A DNA stretch of 64,000 nucleotides from Mitsuaria chitosanitabida ATCC BAA-476 = NBRC 102408 (GCF_001598255.1 NZ_BCYP01000035.1:1-64000), one strand, 5' to 3'; shown: positions 18,168-27,653, numbered from the stretch's first letter. Notes: generated by a model from the sequence alone, not told the origin. A program made the numbers and translations.

Positions 18168-19151
18168 ATGAACGACGACTTCAGCTTCAGCCTCAAGAGC
18201 ATCCGCTTCGACGAGGACTACCAGCCCTCGGACAGCACGCGCATCACGACCAACTTCGCCAATCTGGCGCGCGGCGCGAGCCGGCGGCAGAACCTGCGCA
18301 ACACGCTGCGGATGATCGACAACCGCTTCAATGACCTGGCGCATTGGGACAACCCGACCGGGGATCGCTACGCGGTGACGCTCGAGATCATCTCCGTCGA
18401 GATGCACCTGGGCGCCACGGGCCGCGAGGAGGCCTTCCCGCTGATCGAGATCCTCCAGCCCAGCATCCTCGACCGGAAGACCGGGCAGCGCATCGAGGGC
18501 ATCGTGGGGAACAACTTCTCCTCCTACGTGCGCGATTACGACTTCAGCGTCCTGCTCCCGGCGCACAACGTCGATCGCCCGGTGTTCGAGACGCCGGAGG
18601 GCTTCGGCGACCTGCACGGCAAGCTGTTCCAGCAGTTCGCCAACTCGAGTGCCTATCAGGCGCGATTCAGGAAGCCGCCGGTCATCTGCATCAGCGCCTC
18701 GACCAGCAAGACCTATCGCCGCACCGGCAACCGCCATCCCGTGCTGGGCGTGGAGTACCAGCAGAACGAGCTGTCGTCGACCGATCAGTACTTCGCGAAG
18801 ATGGGGATGCAGGTCCGGTTCTTCATGCCCCCGAATGGCGTCGCGCCCCTGGCCTTCTACTTCTTCGGCGACCTGCTCGGCGACTACACGAGTCTGGAGC
18901 TGATCGGCACGATCAGCACGATGGAGACCTTCCAGAAGATCTATCGCCCCGAGATCTACAACGCCAACTCCGCGGCGGGGCAGGTCTACCAACCGAGCCT
19001 GAAGCATCAGGACTACTCGCTGACGCAGATCGTCTACGACCGGGAAGAGCGCAGCCAGCTCGCGGTCAAGCAGGGCCGATTCGCGGAAGAGCAGTTCATC
19101 AAGCCGTATCGGCATGTCCTCGAGCGATGGGCGGCCAGCGTGGCGCCCTGA
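18168..19151 (+). CDS. mesX: MesX, DUF1852 protein
   Basis: 327 residues opening with FSFSLKSIRFDEDYQPSDSTR and containing TNFANLARG and RYAVTLEIISVEMHLG, the recognisable DUF1852 pattern. DUF1852 proteins are encoded next to truncated, folate-independent MetE-type methionine synthases and have been named MesX; they are required for the paired synthase to work and the activity depends on oxygen. It lies 44 bases after the reductase gene and 84 before mesD. No catalytic residues can be assigned. Confidence 0.85.
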   Translation: MNDDFSFSLKSIRFDEDYQPSDSTRITTNFANLARGASRRQNLRNTLRMIDNRFNDLAHWDNPTGDRYAVTLEIISVEMHLGATGREEAFPLIEILQPSILDRKTGQRIEGIVGNNFSSYVRDYDFSVLLPAHNVDRPVFETPEGFGDLHGKLFQQFANSSAYQARFRKPPVICISASTSKTYRRTGNRHPVLGVEYQQNELSSTDQYFAKMGMQVRFFMPPNGVAPLAFYFFGDLLGDYTSLELIGTISTMETFQKIYRPEIYNANSAAGQVYQPSLKHQDYSLTQIVYDREERSQLAVKQGRFAEEQFIKPYRHVLERWAASVAP

Positions 19152-19235
19152 TCCGTCCACACCCTCGGCGCCCGCATCCGCGCATGCGCCCGCGCGCGCA
19201 TTGCCGTGCCCCTCTTTCTTGAAAGGAATCCTCCA

Positions 19236-20261
19236 ATGTTCGAAACCTCCATCGCCGGCAGTCTGCCCAAGCCCGCCTGGCTCGCCGAAACCAACAAGCT
19301 CTGGCCGCAATGGCGGGCGGAAGGCGAGGCGCTGCTGCAGGCCAAGGCCGATGCGACCCTGCTGTGGATCAAGGCCCAGGAGGACGCGGGCCTGGACATC
19401 GTGTGCGACGGCGAGCAGTCCCGGCAGCATTTCGTGCACGGCTTCCTCGAGCAGGTCGACGGCATCGACTTCGAGAACAAGGTGAAGATGGGCATCCGCG
19501 ACAACCGCTATGACGCGATGGTCCCGCAGGTGGTGTCGGCCTTGCGGCTGAAGGGCCGCGTGCACGCCTTCGAGGCGCGGCTGGCGCGTGCGCACACGAA
19601 GAAGAAGCTGAAGTTCACGCTGCCCGGGCCGATGACCATCGTCGACACCGTGGCGGACCGCTTCTACGGCGACAAGGTGAAGCTCGCGTTCGCCTTCGCC
19701 GAGCTGCTGAACCAGGAGGCCCTGGCGCTGCAGGCGGACGGGGTGGACATCATCCAGTTCGATGAGCCCGCCTTCAATGTCTACATGAAGGACGCCGCGG
19801 ACTGGGGCGTGGAGGCGCTGGAACGCGCGGCGCAGGGCCTCACCTGCAAGACGGCGGTGCACATCTGCTATGGCTACGGCATCAAGGCCAACACCGACTG
19901 GAAGAACACCCTGGGCGACGAATGGCGCCAGTACGAGACCGTCTTCCCCGCACTGGCGCGCAGCCGCATCGATCAGGTGAGCCTGGAATGCATCCACTCG
20001 CATGTGCCGCCCGACCTGATGAAGCTGCTGGCGGGCAAGGACGTGATGGTCGGCGTGATCGACGTCGCCAGCGACGTGGTCGAGACGCCGGAGGAGGTGG
20101 CCGACACCATCGGCCGGGCGCTGCAGTTCGTGCCCCAGGAGCGGCTGTTCCCATGCACGAACTGTGGCCTGGCCCCGACGGGGCGGGACGTGGCGTGGCG
20201 CAAGCTGCGGGCGCTGGCCGAGGGGACGAAGCTGGCGAAGGAGCGGCTGACGCGGGCGTGA
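19236..20261 (+). CDS. mesD: MesD, core methionine synthase lacking the folate-binding domain
   Basis: 341 residues, equal to only the C-terminal catalytic half of MetE. The zinc ligands are visible: His209 and Cys211 in HICYGYG and a cysteine in CTNCG (Cys307/Cys310). It begins with FETSIAGSLPKPAWL. The N-terminal MetE domain that binds methyltetrahydrofolate is missing, as expected for the MesD family, which methylates homocysteine from a donor other than folate. A gaaaggaat site precedes the ATG at 19236. It is the last gene of the metR-controlled group. Confidence 0.85.
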   Translation: MFETSIAGSLPKPAWLAETNKLWPQWRAEGEALLQAKADATLLWIKAQEDAGLDIVCDGEQSRQHFVHGFLEQVDGIDFENKVKMGIRDNRYDAMVPQVVSALRLKGRVHAFEARLARAHTKKKLKFTLPGPMTIVDTVADRFYGDKVKLAFAFAELLNQEALALQADGVDIIQFDEPAFNVYMKDAADWGVEALERAAQGLTCKTAVHICYGYGIKANTDWKNTLGDEWRQYETVFPALARSRIDQVSLECIHSHVPPDLMKLLAGKDVMVGVIDVASDVVETPEEVADTIGRALQFVPQERLFPCTNCGLAPTGRDVAWRKLRALAEGTKLAKERLTRA

Positions 20262-20304
20262 TGCCGGCGGGGGCGGATTCGCCTCGAGGTGACCGCCGCG
20301 GCGA

Positions 20305-21096
20305 TCAGCGCCCGCCCAGCCGGAACGGCTCCCGCGTCTCGACCGACGGTGCCGACTCCCCGCTCTCCTCCTTCAGCGCGACCCCGGTCACCTGACGGGT
20401 CCGCGCCTCGTTGAGCAGCCAGGCCAGCCGCGCCGCCGCGGCGTCCGGCGCCAGGCCTTCCGGCCGCACGTTGGAGATGCAGTTGCGTTCCGCGTCCACG
20501 CGGCCGGGGCGGGGCGCCCAGGTGACGTAGACGCCCATGCTGTCGGGGGAGCTCAGGCCCGGACGCTCGCCGATGAGCACCACGACGAGCTTGGCCCCCA
20601 GCGCCTGGCCGATCGGATCGCCGATCGCGACGCGCGCCTGACGGGCGATGGCGACGGGCGACCAGCGCCAGCCGTCGGCCAGCCGCGGCCGGAGCGCCTC
20701 GATGAACGCGAGGGCATGCCGCTCGACCGCCAACGCGGACAGGCCGTCGGCCACGACCAGCGCCAGATCCGGCGGCGGGGCCTCATCGCGCGCGGACAGC
20801 ACGGCCATCGATCGGTCGTCGAGCCGTCGTCCCAGATCGGGACGCTGCAGGTAGGCCGCCCGATCCGCGGCGGCACTGTGCAGATCGATGGTCGCCAAGC
20901 CCGCCTCGTTCAGGGCGGCCGCGAGCGCCACATGGTCCAGCGCGCGATGCACCGCATCCCGCGCCTGCGCATGGGCCAGCTGGAACGCCAGGTGCGCCGC
21001 CGTCGGCTGGCTGACGCCCGCTCGGCCCAGGCCGATCCGCGCCGGCGTGTGGCGGCGCAACGTGTGCCAGGGGTTGGGAGTGAGGGCGTCGCTCAT
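20305..21096 (-). CDS. eutC: Ethanolamine ammonia-lyase small subunit
   Basis: 263 residues from the ATG at 21096. Typical EutC segments are seen: TPARIGLGRAG, LALVVADGLSALAV, LVVVLIGERPGLSSPDSMGVY and AERNCISNVR, where the Cys and Arg contribute to adenosylcobalamin binding. With EutB it converts ethanolamine to acetaldehyde and ammonia. It starts 10 bases after eutB ends, so the two form an operon. No microcompartment, EutA reactivase or transporter genes are in the window. Confidence 0.92.
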   Translation of the reverse strand: MSDALTPNPWHTLRRHTPARIGLGRAGVSQPTAAHLAFQLAHAQARDAVHRALDHVALAAALNEAGLATIDLHSAAADRAAYLQRPDLGRRLDDRSMAVLSARDEAPPPDLALVVADGLSALAVERHALAFIEALRPRLADGWRWSPVAIARQARVAIGDPIGQALGAKLVVVLIGERPGLSSPDSMGVYVTWAPRPGRVDAERNCISNVRPEGLAPDAAAARLAWLLNEARTRQVTGVALKEESGESAPSVETREPFRLGGR

Positions 21097-21106
21097 GGTG
21101 TCGCGT

Positions 21107-22510
21107 TCACGAGGAGGGCAGCAAGGCGGCGAAGGCCGGGGACATGCGGTCCACCAGATGGCCCGGCGCGCCGGGTTGCGCGATGCGCATGCGTTCGAGC
21201 CAGCGCTCGAACTCCGGCGCGGCGCGCAGGCCCAGCACGCGTCGCGCATAGAGCGCGTCGTGGAACGAGGTCGTCTGGTAGTTGAGCATCACGTCGTCCG
21301 AGCCCGGGATGCCCATGATGAAGTTGCAGCCCGCCACGCCCAGCAGCGTCAGCAGCACGTCCATGTCGTTCTGATCCGCGGCCGCATGGTTGGTGTAGCA
21401 GATGTCGCAGCCCATCGGCAGGCCCAGCAGCTTGGCGCAGAAGTGGTCCTCCAGGCCCGCCCGGATGATCTGCTTGCCGTCGTACAGGTACTCCGGGCCG
21501 ATGAACCCGACCACCGTGTTCACGAGCAGCGGCTCGAAATGCCGCGCCACCGCGTAGGTCCGGGCCTCGAGGGTCTGCTGGTCGCAGCCGTGGTGCGCGC
21601 CGGCGGACAGCGCGCTGCCCTGGCCGGTCTCGAAGTACATCACGTGACGGCCGCGCTCGCCGTCGTCGAAGACGGCGCCCCGCGCCAGCGACAGGGCCGC
21701 CGCGCGCGCCTCGGCCAACAGCTTCAGGTCGATGCCGAAACCGCGGTGGGTCGCCTCCGTGCCGCCGATGGACTGGAACACCAGATCCACCGGCGCGCCG
21801 CGCTCGATGCACTGCATCGTGTTGGTCACGTGCGTGAGCACGCAGCTCTGCGTGGGGATCTCGAAGCGCTCGATGACCTCCGCCAGCAGGCGCAGCAGGT
21901 GCGCGACCTGGGTCACGTTGTCGGTCGCCGGATTGATGCCGATGACGGCGTCGCCGCTGCCGTACATCAGGCCGTCCAGCACGCTGGCGGCGATGCCGCT
22001 GACATCGTCGGTCGGATGATTCGGCTGCAGGCGCGTGGACAGCCGGCCCGTGAGTCCCAGCGTGTTGCGAAAGCGCGTGATGACCTGGCACTTGCGCGAC
22101 ACCAGGATCAGGTCCTGGTTGCGCATGATCTTGCTGGCCGCGGCCACCATCTCGGGCGTGAGACCGGGCGCCAGGCGCGTCAGTGCCGCCGTGTCCGCCG
22201 CGTCCGAGAGCAGCCACTCGCGCAAGCCGCCGACCGTCAGGTGGGCGATCGGCTGGAACGCCGTGGCGTCGTGGCCGTCGACGATGAGGCGGGTGACCTC
22301 GTCGTCCTCGTACGGGATCAGGGCCTCGCTGAGGAAGGTCTTCAGCGGGAGATCGGCCAAGGCCATCTGGGCGGCCACGCGTTCCTGCTCGGACCCGGCG
22401 CAGACGCCCGCGAGCCGGTCGCCCGAACGCTCCGGGGTGGCCTTGGCCATCAGCTCGCGCAGGCTGTCGAAACGATAGCGGATGGCGTCGACGCGCTGGG
22501 AAACGTTCAT
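21107..22510 (-). CDS. eutB: Ethanolamine ammonia-lyase large subunit
   Basis: 467 residues forming the TIM-barrel subunit of the B12-dependent lyase. Conserved stretches include ANKxx-type RLSTRLQPNHPTDD, GDAVIGINPATDN, PTQSCVLTHVTN and LLVNTVVGFIGPEYLYDGKQI. It is the first gene of eutBC. A pirin gene lies 64 bases upstream in the same direction, but there is no overlap to prove cotranscription. Confidence 0.93.
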   Translation of the reverse strand: MNVSQRVDAIRYRFDSLRELMAKATPERSGDRLAGVCAGSEQERVAAQMALADLPLKTFLSEALIPYEDDEVTRLIVDGHDATAFQPIAHLTVGGLREWLLSDAADTAALTRLAPGLTPEMVAAASKIMRNQDLILVSRKCQVITRFRNTLGLTGRLSTRLQPNHPTDDVSGIAASVLDGLMYGSGDAVIGINPATDNVTQVAHLLRLLAEVIERFEIPTQSCVLTHVTNTMQCIERGAPVDLVFQSIGGTEATHRGFGIDLKLLAEARAAALSLARGAVFDDGERGRHVMYFETGQGSALSAGAHHGCDQQTLEARTYAVARHFEPLLVNTVVGFIGPEYLYDGKQIIRAGLEDHFCAKLLGLPMGCDICYTNHAAADQNDMDVLLTLLGVAGCNFIMGIPGSDDVMLNYQTTSFHDALYARRVLGLRAAPEFERWLERMRIAQPGAPGHLVDRMSPAFAALLPSS

Positions 22511-22573
22511 CGCTGGCTCCTTGCGTCCAGCTTAACCGCGTGCCCGGGCCGATCGTGTGACGGGCTCGGAGGC

Positions 22574-23668
22574 TCAGCCCTGCGACGGCGGCCGCTCCGT
22601 CCGGCCGTCCGCATGCCGCGCGAATCGGTCCTCCTGGTCACCATGCACCGGCGCCGGATCCGGCCAGGGCCAGCCGCCGAACTCGGTGCGACGGTAGTCC
22701 TCGAAGGCCTGGCGCAGCTCCTGCTCGGTGTTCATGACGAAGGGGCCGTACTGCGCCACCGGCTCGCCGATGGGACGACCCTGCAGCATCAGCAACTCGG
22801 CGGGTTCGTCGCCGTTGATCAGCGCGACGTCGGCGCCCGCCCGCAGCTCGACGGAATGACCGACGGTGACGGGCTCGCCATCGAGGGCGATGCGATGGCC
22901 GGCGAAGAAATACAGCTTGCGTCGCGTGCCGTCGCCGAGCGCCGCGGGCAGGGTCCATCTCGACCCTGGCTCCAGGCGCAGCGTCCACATGGCCAGGTCC
23001 GAATGCAGCCGCGAGCCCCACGAATCCGGCGGCGGCGCGAGCGGCCGGGTCACGTCCCCGACGGCATGACCGGGCGCGGCGAGGGCACCCGCGATGACCA
23101 CCACCTCGGTCGCGCGTCCGGCGTCGTCGACGAAGGTGTGGCGCGGGATGTCCTGCGACCAGAACATCGTGAAGTGGGGCTCCACCATCTTGCTGTCCGC
23201 GGGCAGGTTGAGCCAGATCTGGAACAGCTCCAGCGGGTTGGGGCGGTCGGTGTGCAGCAGCGGGAACATCTCCGCGTGGACGATGCCCTTGCCGGCGGTC
23301 AGCCACTGCACGTCGCCCCCGCCGAAGCGCGCGCCGGCGCCCAGCGAATCGGCGTGGTCGATGCGGCCCTGGCGGACGATGGTGACCGTCTCGAAGCCGC
23401 GGTGCGGATGGGCGGGGAAGCCGGGCACCCGTTGCCCGTGGTACATGCTCCAGCCGTCCTTGCGCGAGAAGTCCGAGCCCATCTGCCGGCCGGCCAGCAG
23501 CGACGCGTCCGGGCCGTGGCGGCCGTTGCCCCGCGGATAGGCGTCATCGTGGTGCACGCAGAACAGGAAGGGGTCGATCGTGTCCCAGGGCATGCCCAGG
23601 GGCTGGACGGAGAGGACGGGGGAGGCGGACGGCGCGGCCTCGTCGGCGGGGATGGTGGTGGTGGTCAT
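22574..23668 (-). CDS. Pirin-family cupin protein
   Basis: 364 residues from the ATG at 23668. The N-terminal cupin has the pirin metal-site motif FPAHPHRGFETVTI and later GKGIVHAEMF, giving three His and one Glu for iron binding. A pirin C-terminal domain follows (LYFFAGHRIALDGEPVTVG). Some pirins act as quercetinases and others as regulators; which applies cannot be told. Upstream DNA holds one copy of a 36-bp repeat. Confidence 0.87.
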   Translation of the reverse strand: MTTTTIPADEAAPSASPVLSVQPLGMPWDTIDPFLFCVHHDDAYPRGNGRHGPDASLLAGRQMGSDFSRKDGWSMYHGQRVPGFPAHPHRGFETVTIVRQGRIDHADSLGAGARFGGGDVQWLTAGKGIVHAEMFPLLHTDRPNPLELFQIWLNLPADSKMVEPHFTMFWSQDIPRHTFVDDAGRATEVVVIAGALAAPGHAVGDVTRPLAPPPDSWGSRLHSDLAMWTLRLEPGSRWTLPAALGDGTRRKLYFFAGHRIALDGEPVTVGHSVELRAGADVALINGDEPAELLMLQGRPIGEPVAQYGPFVMNTEQELRQAFEDYRRTEFGGWPWPDPAPVHGDQEDRFARHADGRTERPPSQG

Positions 23669-23689
23669 GGCGAAGTCCCAAAGGTCCGT

Positions 23690-23725
23690 CACCCTACCGC
23701 GAACCCGCAAGCCGTGCCGGAGGCG
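23690..23725. repeat. 36-bp direct repeat, copy 1
   Basis: An exact match to 28486-28521 in the same orientation, starting caccctaccgcg and ending gccggaggcg. This copy lies between the divergent pirin and 24007 genes. No open reading frame or terminator explains it. Confidence 0.85.
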
Positions 23726-24006
23726 CACTTTCCGGCCCCGGAATCATTTCAGGGTCGGATCTCTCGACGGAACACCCGGTTGCCATCTCTCCGACCGAAC
23801 CCCCGACGCTATAGTCCCGCGAACGCTCGGAGTGCCTTCGGTCCACCCATGTGCCAGGCTGGCCGAGAGCCACCCCGGTCACTCGTGTCGCCCCTTCAAC
23901 CGTTGCTGCATGCGCAGGCACCGTTCGCCCCATCGGCCCGCGTCGGCGCCCCCCAACCTCTAGCCTGAGAACAGACCGATTCGAGTCTGCTTCAGGAGAT
24001 TGATCG

Positions 24007-24585
24007 ATGAAAACCTCGGCCCTTGTCGCCGCTGTCGCTGTCGGCGCGCTCGCCACGGCGCTGGCCAAGCCCTCCGTCGTTCTGCCCGCGGGGTGGATCC
24101 AGTCCGGTCATCCCAAGGCCGATTGCGCGAGCTCGGTGGCGATCGCGGCGGGCGCGCCCACTTCCAAGGTCTTCAACATCGATTGCAAGTCCGGAGATCA
24201 GGGCTTCCAGACGCTGATGCAGCAGATCGCGGGCACCGACTACGCGGGCAAGCGCGTGCGGCTCAGCGCTCAGGTCCATGGCGAGAAGATCGTCGGCTGG
24301 GGCAGCGTCTGGATGCGCGGCGACAGCGGGCAGCGCATGGCCACCGCCTTCGACAACATGAAGGACCGTCCCTTGAAAGGCGACTTCGGCTGGAAGCAGG
24401 TGGAGGTCGTCCTGGACATTCCCGCGGACACGACGACCCTGAGCTTCGGCTTCCTCCTGGATGGGCCGGGCCGCCTGCAGGCGACGAGCTTCCAGCTGGA
24501 AGTGGTGCCGGACACGACGCCGACCACCGGCCAGCTTGGCCTGCCGGTCCTGCCGCGACAGGCTGAAAACCTGAGCCCTCCATGA
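24007..24585 (+). CDS. Secreted protein of unknown function, first gene of a LytS/LytTR operon
   Basis: 192 residues with a Sec signal peptide (ALVAAVAVGALATALA). The body is rich in beta-like strands and aromatic residues (GKRVRLSAQVHGEKIVGWGSVWMR, FDNMKDRPLKG, SFGFLLDGPG), an appearance like galactose-binding/carbohydrate-binding folds; the fold is a guess. An aggag site precedes the ATG. Its stop overlaps the kinase start (ATGA), so it is made together with a two-component system and could be its periplasmic ligand sensor or an output. Confidence 0.7.
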   Translation: MKTSALVAAVAVGALATALAKPSVVLPAGWIQSGHPKADCASSVAIAAGAPTSKVFNIDCKSGDQGFQTLMQQIAGTDYAGKRVRLSAQVHGEKIVGWGSVWMRGDSGQRMATAFDNMKDRPLKGDFGWKQVEVVLDIPADTTTLSFGFLLDGPGRLQATSFQLEVVPDTTPTTGQLGLPVLPRQAENLSPP

Positions 24586-25619
24586 AACGGATCGACGGCC
24601 CCTGGGGCGCGGATCTCGCGCAGGTCCTGAACGAGGACGGTCTGGGCTGGCGTCGGGCCTTCCCGCTGCTGGCAGGTGTCGGGGCGTTCCTGGTGACCGC
24701 CCCCTGGCTTCGCGAGCATCCGGCCTGGGCCTTGTCCTTGGGGCTGTGGCTGGGACATGCCGTCACGGACGGACTGAGCGGATGGCTCGGTCGGCGTCTG
24801 ACGGGCGGGCGGGAGCTCGGTCTTCCTCTCCTTCTATTCCTGGGCCTGCTGCTCGGCGCAACGCTGGGATGGGCAACCGAGATGGCGCTCACAACGGCCG
24901 TCCTGAAGGCCGGCGACCGTCTCACTCGCCTCTGGCTGCACGTCGGCTTCGGCGCGGCGCTGATCGGCGTCCCGCTGCTTCAGGGGCTTCGGCGGGTGCG
25001 CGCGTTGCGCCGGGTGGAACAGGAGAGGGCGCTGCTGCGCGCCGAATTGATGTTGCTGCAGGCGCAGATCGAGCCGCACTTCCTGTTCAACACCTTGGCG
25101 ACGCTGCGCAGCTTCGTCCGCCAGGGGTCGGAACGGGCGCTGCCGCTGCTGGATGCGATCACCGGGCTGCTGGAATCGACGCTGGAGCGCTTGCGCCAGC
25201 ACGAGCACTCGACGCTGGGAGAGGAATGCCAGATGGTCCAGCACTATCTGGCGATCATGGCGCTGCGTCTCGGGGATCGTCTGGCCTATCGGCTCGATGT
25301 CGACGCGACCTTGCACGGCGTCCGTCTTCCGCCGCTGATGCTGCAGCCCTTGGTGGAGAACGCGATCCGGCACGGCATCGAATGCAGTGAGGCCGGCGGG
25401 ACCGTGCATCTGGACGCGACAGTGTCCGAAGGACGGGTCCGACTGTCCGTGACCAACAGTGGCGGTCCCTTGGCCGCCACCTCGGCATCAGGCCACGGCA
25501 TGGCCGTGACGAACCTCCGTCAGCGCCTGGAAGCGCTGTATGGCGGCCGCGCGAGCCTGACGCTCGCGACGAACGCCGCGGGACTGACCGAGGCCACGCT
25601 CCTCCTGCCCCAGACATGA
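24582..25619 (+). CDS. LytS/YehU-type sensor histidine kinase
   Basis: 345 residues. Four or so hydrophobic segments occupy the first 140 residues. The His_kinase domain follows, with the phospho-acceptor His166 in QIEPHFLFNTLATL, and an ATPase domain with LQPLVENAIRHGIE (N box) and GHGMAVTNLRQRLEALYG (G box). Such kinases phosphorylate LytTR-type regulators; here the regulator gene overlaps its stop codon (ATGA). The signal sensed is unknown. Confidence 0.88.
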   Translation: MKRIDGPWGADLAQVLNEDGLGWRRAFPLLAGVGAFLVTAPWLREHPAWALSLGLWLGHAVTDGLSGWLGRRLTGGRELGLPLLLFLGLLLGATLGWATEMALTTAVLKAGDRLTRLWLHVGFGAALIGVPLLQGLRRVRALRRVEQERALLRAELMLLQAQIEPHFLFNTLATLRSFVRQGSERALPLLDAITGLLESTLERLRQHEHSTLGEECQMVQHYLAIMALRLGDRLAYRLDVDATLHGVRLPPLMLQPLVENAIRHGIECSEAGGTVHLDATVSEGRVRLSVTNSGGPLAATSASGHGMAVTNLRQRLEALYGGRASLTLATNAAGLTEATLLLPQT

Positions 25620-26308
25620 CGACCGCGCTGCTTGCCGACGACGAACCGCAACTGCTGGAAGAGCTCGAGCAGCTCCTGGCCGAGGCCTGGCCCGAGCTCG
25701 TCATCGCGGGCCGCGCCAGCAACGGCAGCGAGGCTCGGCGGATGCTCGACGCATTGCGGCCCGACATCGCCTTCCTGGACATCCGGATGCCGGGCATCGA
25801 CGGCTTGTCGCTCGCCGGGCTCGCCCCTCCAGGGACACGGATCGTGTTCGTGACCGCGCATTCCGAGCATGCGCTGGACGCCTTCGATCGCGGAGCGGTG
25901 GACTACCTGCGAAAGCCGCTGACGCCGGCGCGCCTGGCGGCGACGGTGCAGCGGCTGCAGACGCACGTGAGTCAGCCGACTCGGCTTCGATTCCTGCAAG
26001 CGTGGACCGGCAACACGATGAAGCTGCTGGAGGTCGACCAGCTTGCTTCCTTGCGATCGGAGCTGCGTCACACGCGAGCGATCAGTCAAGGCGGCGAGCA
26101 GCTGTTGCTGCGCACCTCGCTCGGCGATCTGCTGACTGCGCTGGACCCTGAGGCCTTCTGGCAGATCAACCGTGGATCAGTCGTGAATGCTCGGGCCATC
26201 GAGCGGATCGAACGCCGTGACGACGGTGAACTTTGGGTGGTCCTGCGTGGCCAGACGCAATCCTTGCCCGTCAGCCGGACACATCGCCATCGCTTCCGCG
26301 GTATGTAG
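25616..26308 (+). CDS. LytTR-family response regulator
   Basis: 230 residues. The receiver domain has the acidic pair DDE near the start, phospho-acceptor Asp55 in IAFLDIRMPG and the conserved Lys of DYLRKPL. The last 100 residues form a LytTR DNA-binding domain (FWQINRGSVVNARAIERIERRDDGELWVVLRG). It is the last gene of the three-gene operon with the secreted protein and the kinase. Confidence 0.9.
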   Translation: MTTALLADDEPQLLEELEQLLAEAWPELVIAGRASNGSEARRMLDALRPDIAFLDIRMPGIDGLSLAGLAPPGTRIVFVTAHSEHALDAFDRGAVDYLRKPLTPARLAATVQRLQTHVSQPTRLRFLQAWTGNTMKLLEVDQLASLRSELRHTRAISQGGEQLLLRTSLGDLLTALDPEAFWQINRGSVVNARAIERIERRDDGELWVVLRGQTQSLPVSRTHRHRFRGM

Positions 26309-26436
26309 GTCGGGCGGGCTGGGGGAGGTAGTCGGATTCAGGCTGGGAGCGGAAGCTGGTGGCCGGATGGTGGTCGGCAGCTTACGACCTGTCGTCGAAG
26401 TTCAGTGGGGCGATTCCGTCGCCGATAAGCAGTCGC

Positions 26437-26694
26437 TCAAGCAGCGGACTGCGCTAGCTTCTGGGCGCCTGAGCGGAGGGCTTCGATGCTTGCGAAGGCA
26501 ATGGCCAGCGCCTCGTCAGAACACGGCATGTCGAGGTCAATGCCAGTTCGTTGCTTGACGTGCGCCAAGACAGCGCTCCGCTTCACTGCGAGCTTTTCGG
26601 CGACATGGAGCGCGCACGAACGGGCATGCGATGCGCGACGTTCGAGCGGCACCGCGGCGTCGGCGACCATTCGACGATGAACGCTGTAAGACAT
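26437..26694 (-). CDS. Hypothetical small helical protein, 85 aa
   Basis: The ATG at 26694 gives an Ala-rich helical protein (RSCALHVAEKLAVKRSAVLAHVKQ) without signal peptide. There is no clear ribosome-binding site, so it is kept with reserve. Codon usage is consistent with coding. Function unknown. Confidence 0.4.
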   Translation of the reverse strand: MSYSVHRRMVADAAVPLERRASHARSCALHVAEKLAVKRSAVLAHVKQRTGIDLDMPCSDEALAIAFASIEALRSGAQKLAQSAA

Positions 26695-26766
26695 GGCTTG
26701 AAGATTGGTTCGGACCGTGGGTCTGGCGCCGAGGAAGGGCCAGAAGCAGGCGCGGCGCGTTGCCAA

Positions 26767-27101
26767 GTCTAAATCCGCTTCTGCTGCGTTTCAGCCGCGG
26801 CTTCACGCTTGGACCGGGCAGTCATCCCTAAGCTCTGCGAGAGGGAGCGAAAGCGGCAACGCTCAGCCAGGATAGGAGAAGGGCTCCACCTGTACAAATG
26901 GCTTCACCCGCAGTCGAAATCCGTACGCGACGGACGCCCTTTCGTCGAACCGCCCCATGAACGCGTTGGCCGCCGCGAACTCTATGAAGAATGATGAGGA
27001 ACCACCCGAAAACATCTTTCTCTACCGACGATTCGTTGGCTGGAATAGACCGTCGAGCGGCCAAGACAAAGGGTCACCTTCACCTCATCTACGACACCGG
27101 G
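26767..27101. other. Gap without convincing gene
   Basis: About 335 bases between two minus-strand hypothetical genes. Short open frames exist on both strands but none has a ribosome-binding site or recognisable product. No terminator, repeat or RNA structure was evident. Confidence 0.4.
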
Positions 27102-27653
27102 CTACTGCGGGTCGGCCACAACGTACGCTTCTTCTAAGTCTCGACGCAACATCAGAGTCCGCGAGTCCGTCGATGCCGAGGCGCAAGCAATGAACTGCGA
27201 TCGCATTGCTTTGGCGTATCGACCTCCTGAACGAGATCTATCGCCGGCAGAGGATACGAACGCCATCAGATCGGCGTCTCGTGACTCCGTGATCGCCTTG
27301 AACCGAATGCTGTTGACGTGGACGGCGCTTGCGATGCGATATGCCAACTTGCCAAGTGACCAGCTTGGCTGCTGATGCATGGGTACCTTCCATCCGGCCA
27401 CCTGAACAGGTGCCCCGAAATAAAAGTACCACACGGCGAGCAGTGCGCTATCAAGGTCCGAGAGAGTGACGCTGAAGTCGTCTTTTCCGGGGCCAGGAAC
27501 GTAGTCCCAGCAACTGAAGAGATAGCCTTCAGGCGCTTGACTCAAAGTCGAGTGGCGCTTCCCCTCGACATGCAGCGAGTACCGGCTTGGTGACACCTCC
27601 TCGGCTGTCACTCCGCGTTCAGCGAGATACTTTATTGAAGAAGCCAGGGTCAT
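27102..27653 (-). CDS. Hypothetical protein, 183 aa
   Basis: A soluble protein with a plausible globular N-terminal half (YSLHVEGKRHSTLSQAPEGYLFSCWDYVPGPG) and a Ser/Arg-rich C-terminus. I recognise no family. It has lower GC than its surroundings and lies in a region of gene fragments, which suggests acquired DNA. No toxin or immunity partner is apparent. Confidence 0.55.
   Translation of the reverse strand: MTLASSIKYLAERGVTAEEVSPSRYSLHVEGKRHSTLSQAPEGYLFSCWDYVPGPGKDDFSVTLSDLDSALLAVWYFYFGAPVQVAGWKVPMHQQPSWSLGKLAYRIASAVHVNSIRFKAITESRDADLMAFVSSAGDRSRSGGRYAKAMRSQFIACASASTDSRTLMLRRDLEEAYVVADPQ

Noticed and set aside
20888-23968. A 1026-codon plus-strand frame antisense to eutC, eutB and pirin
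   Set aside because: The minus-strand genes are clear families; this frame has no motif and is a GC shadow.
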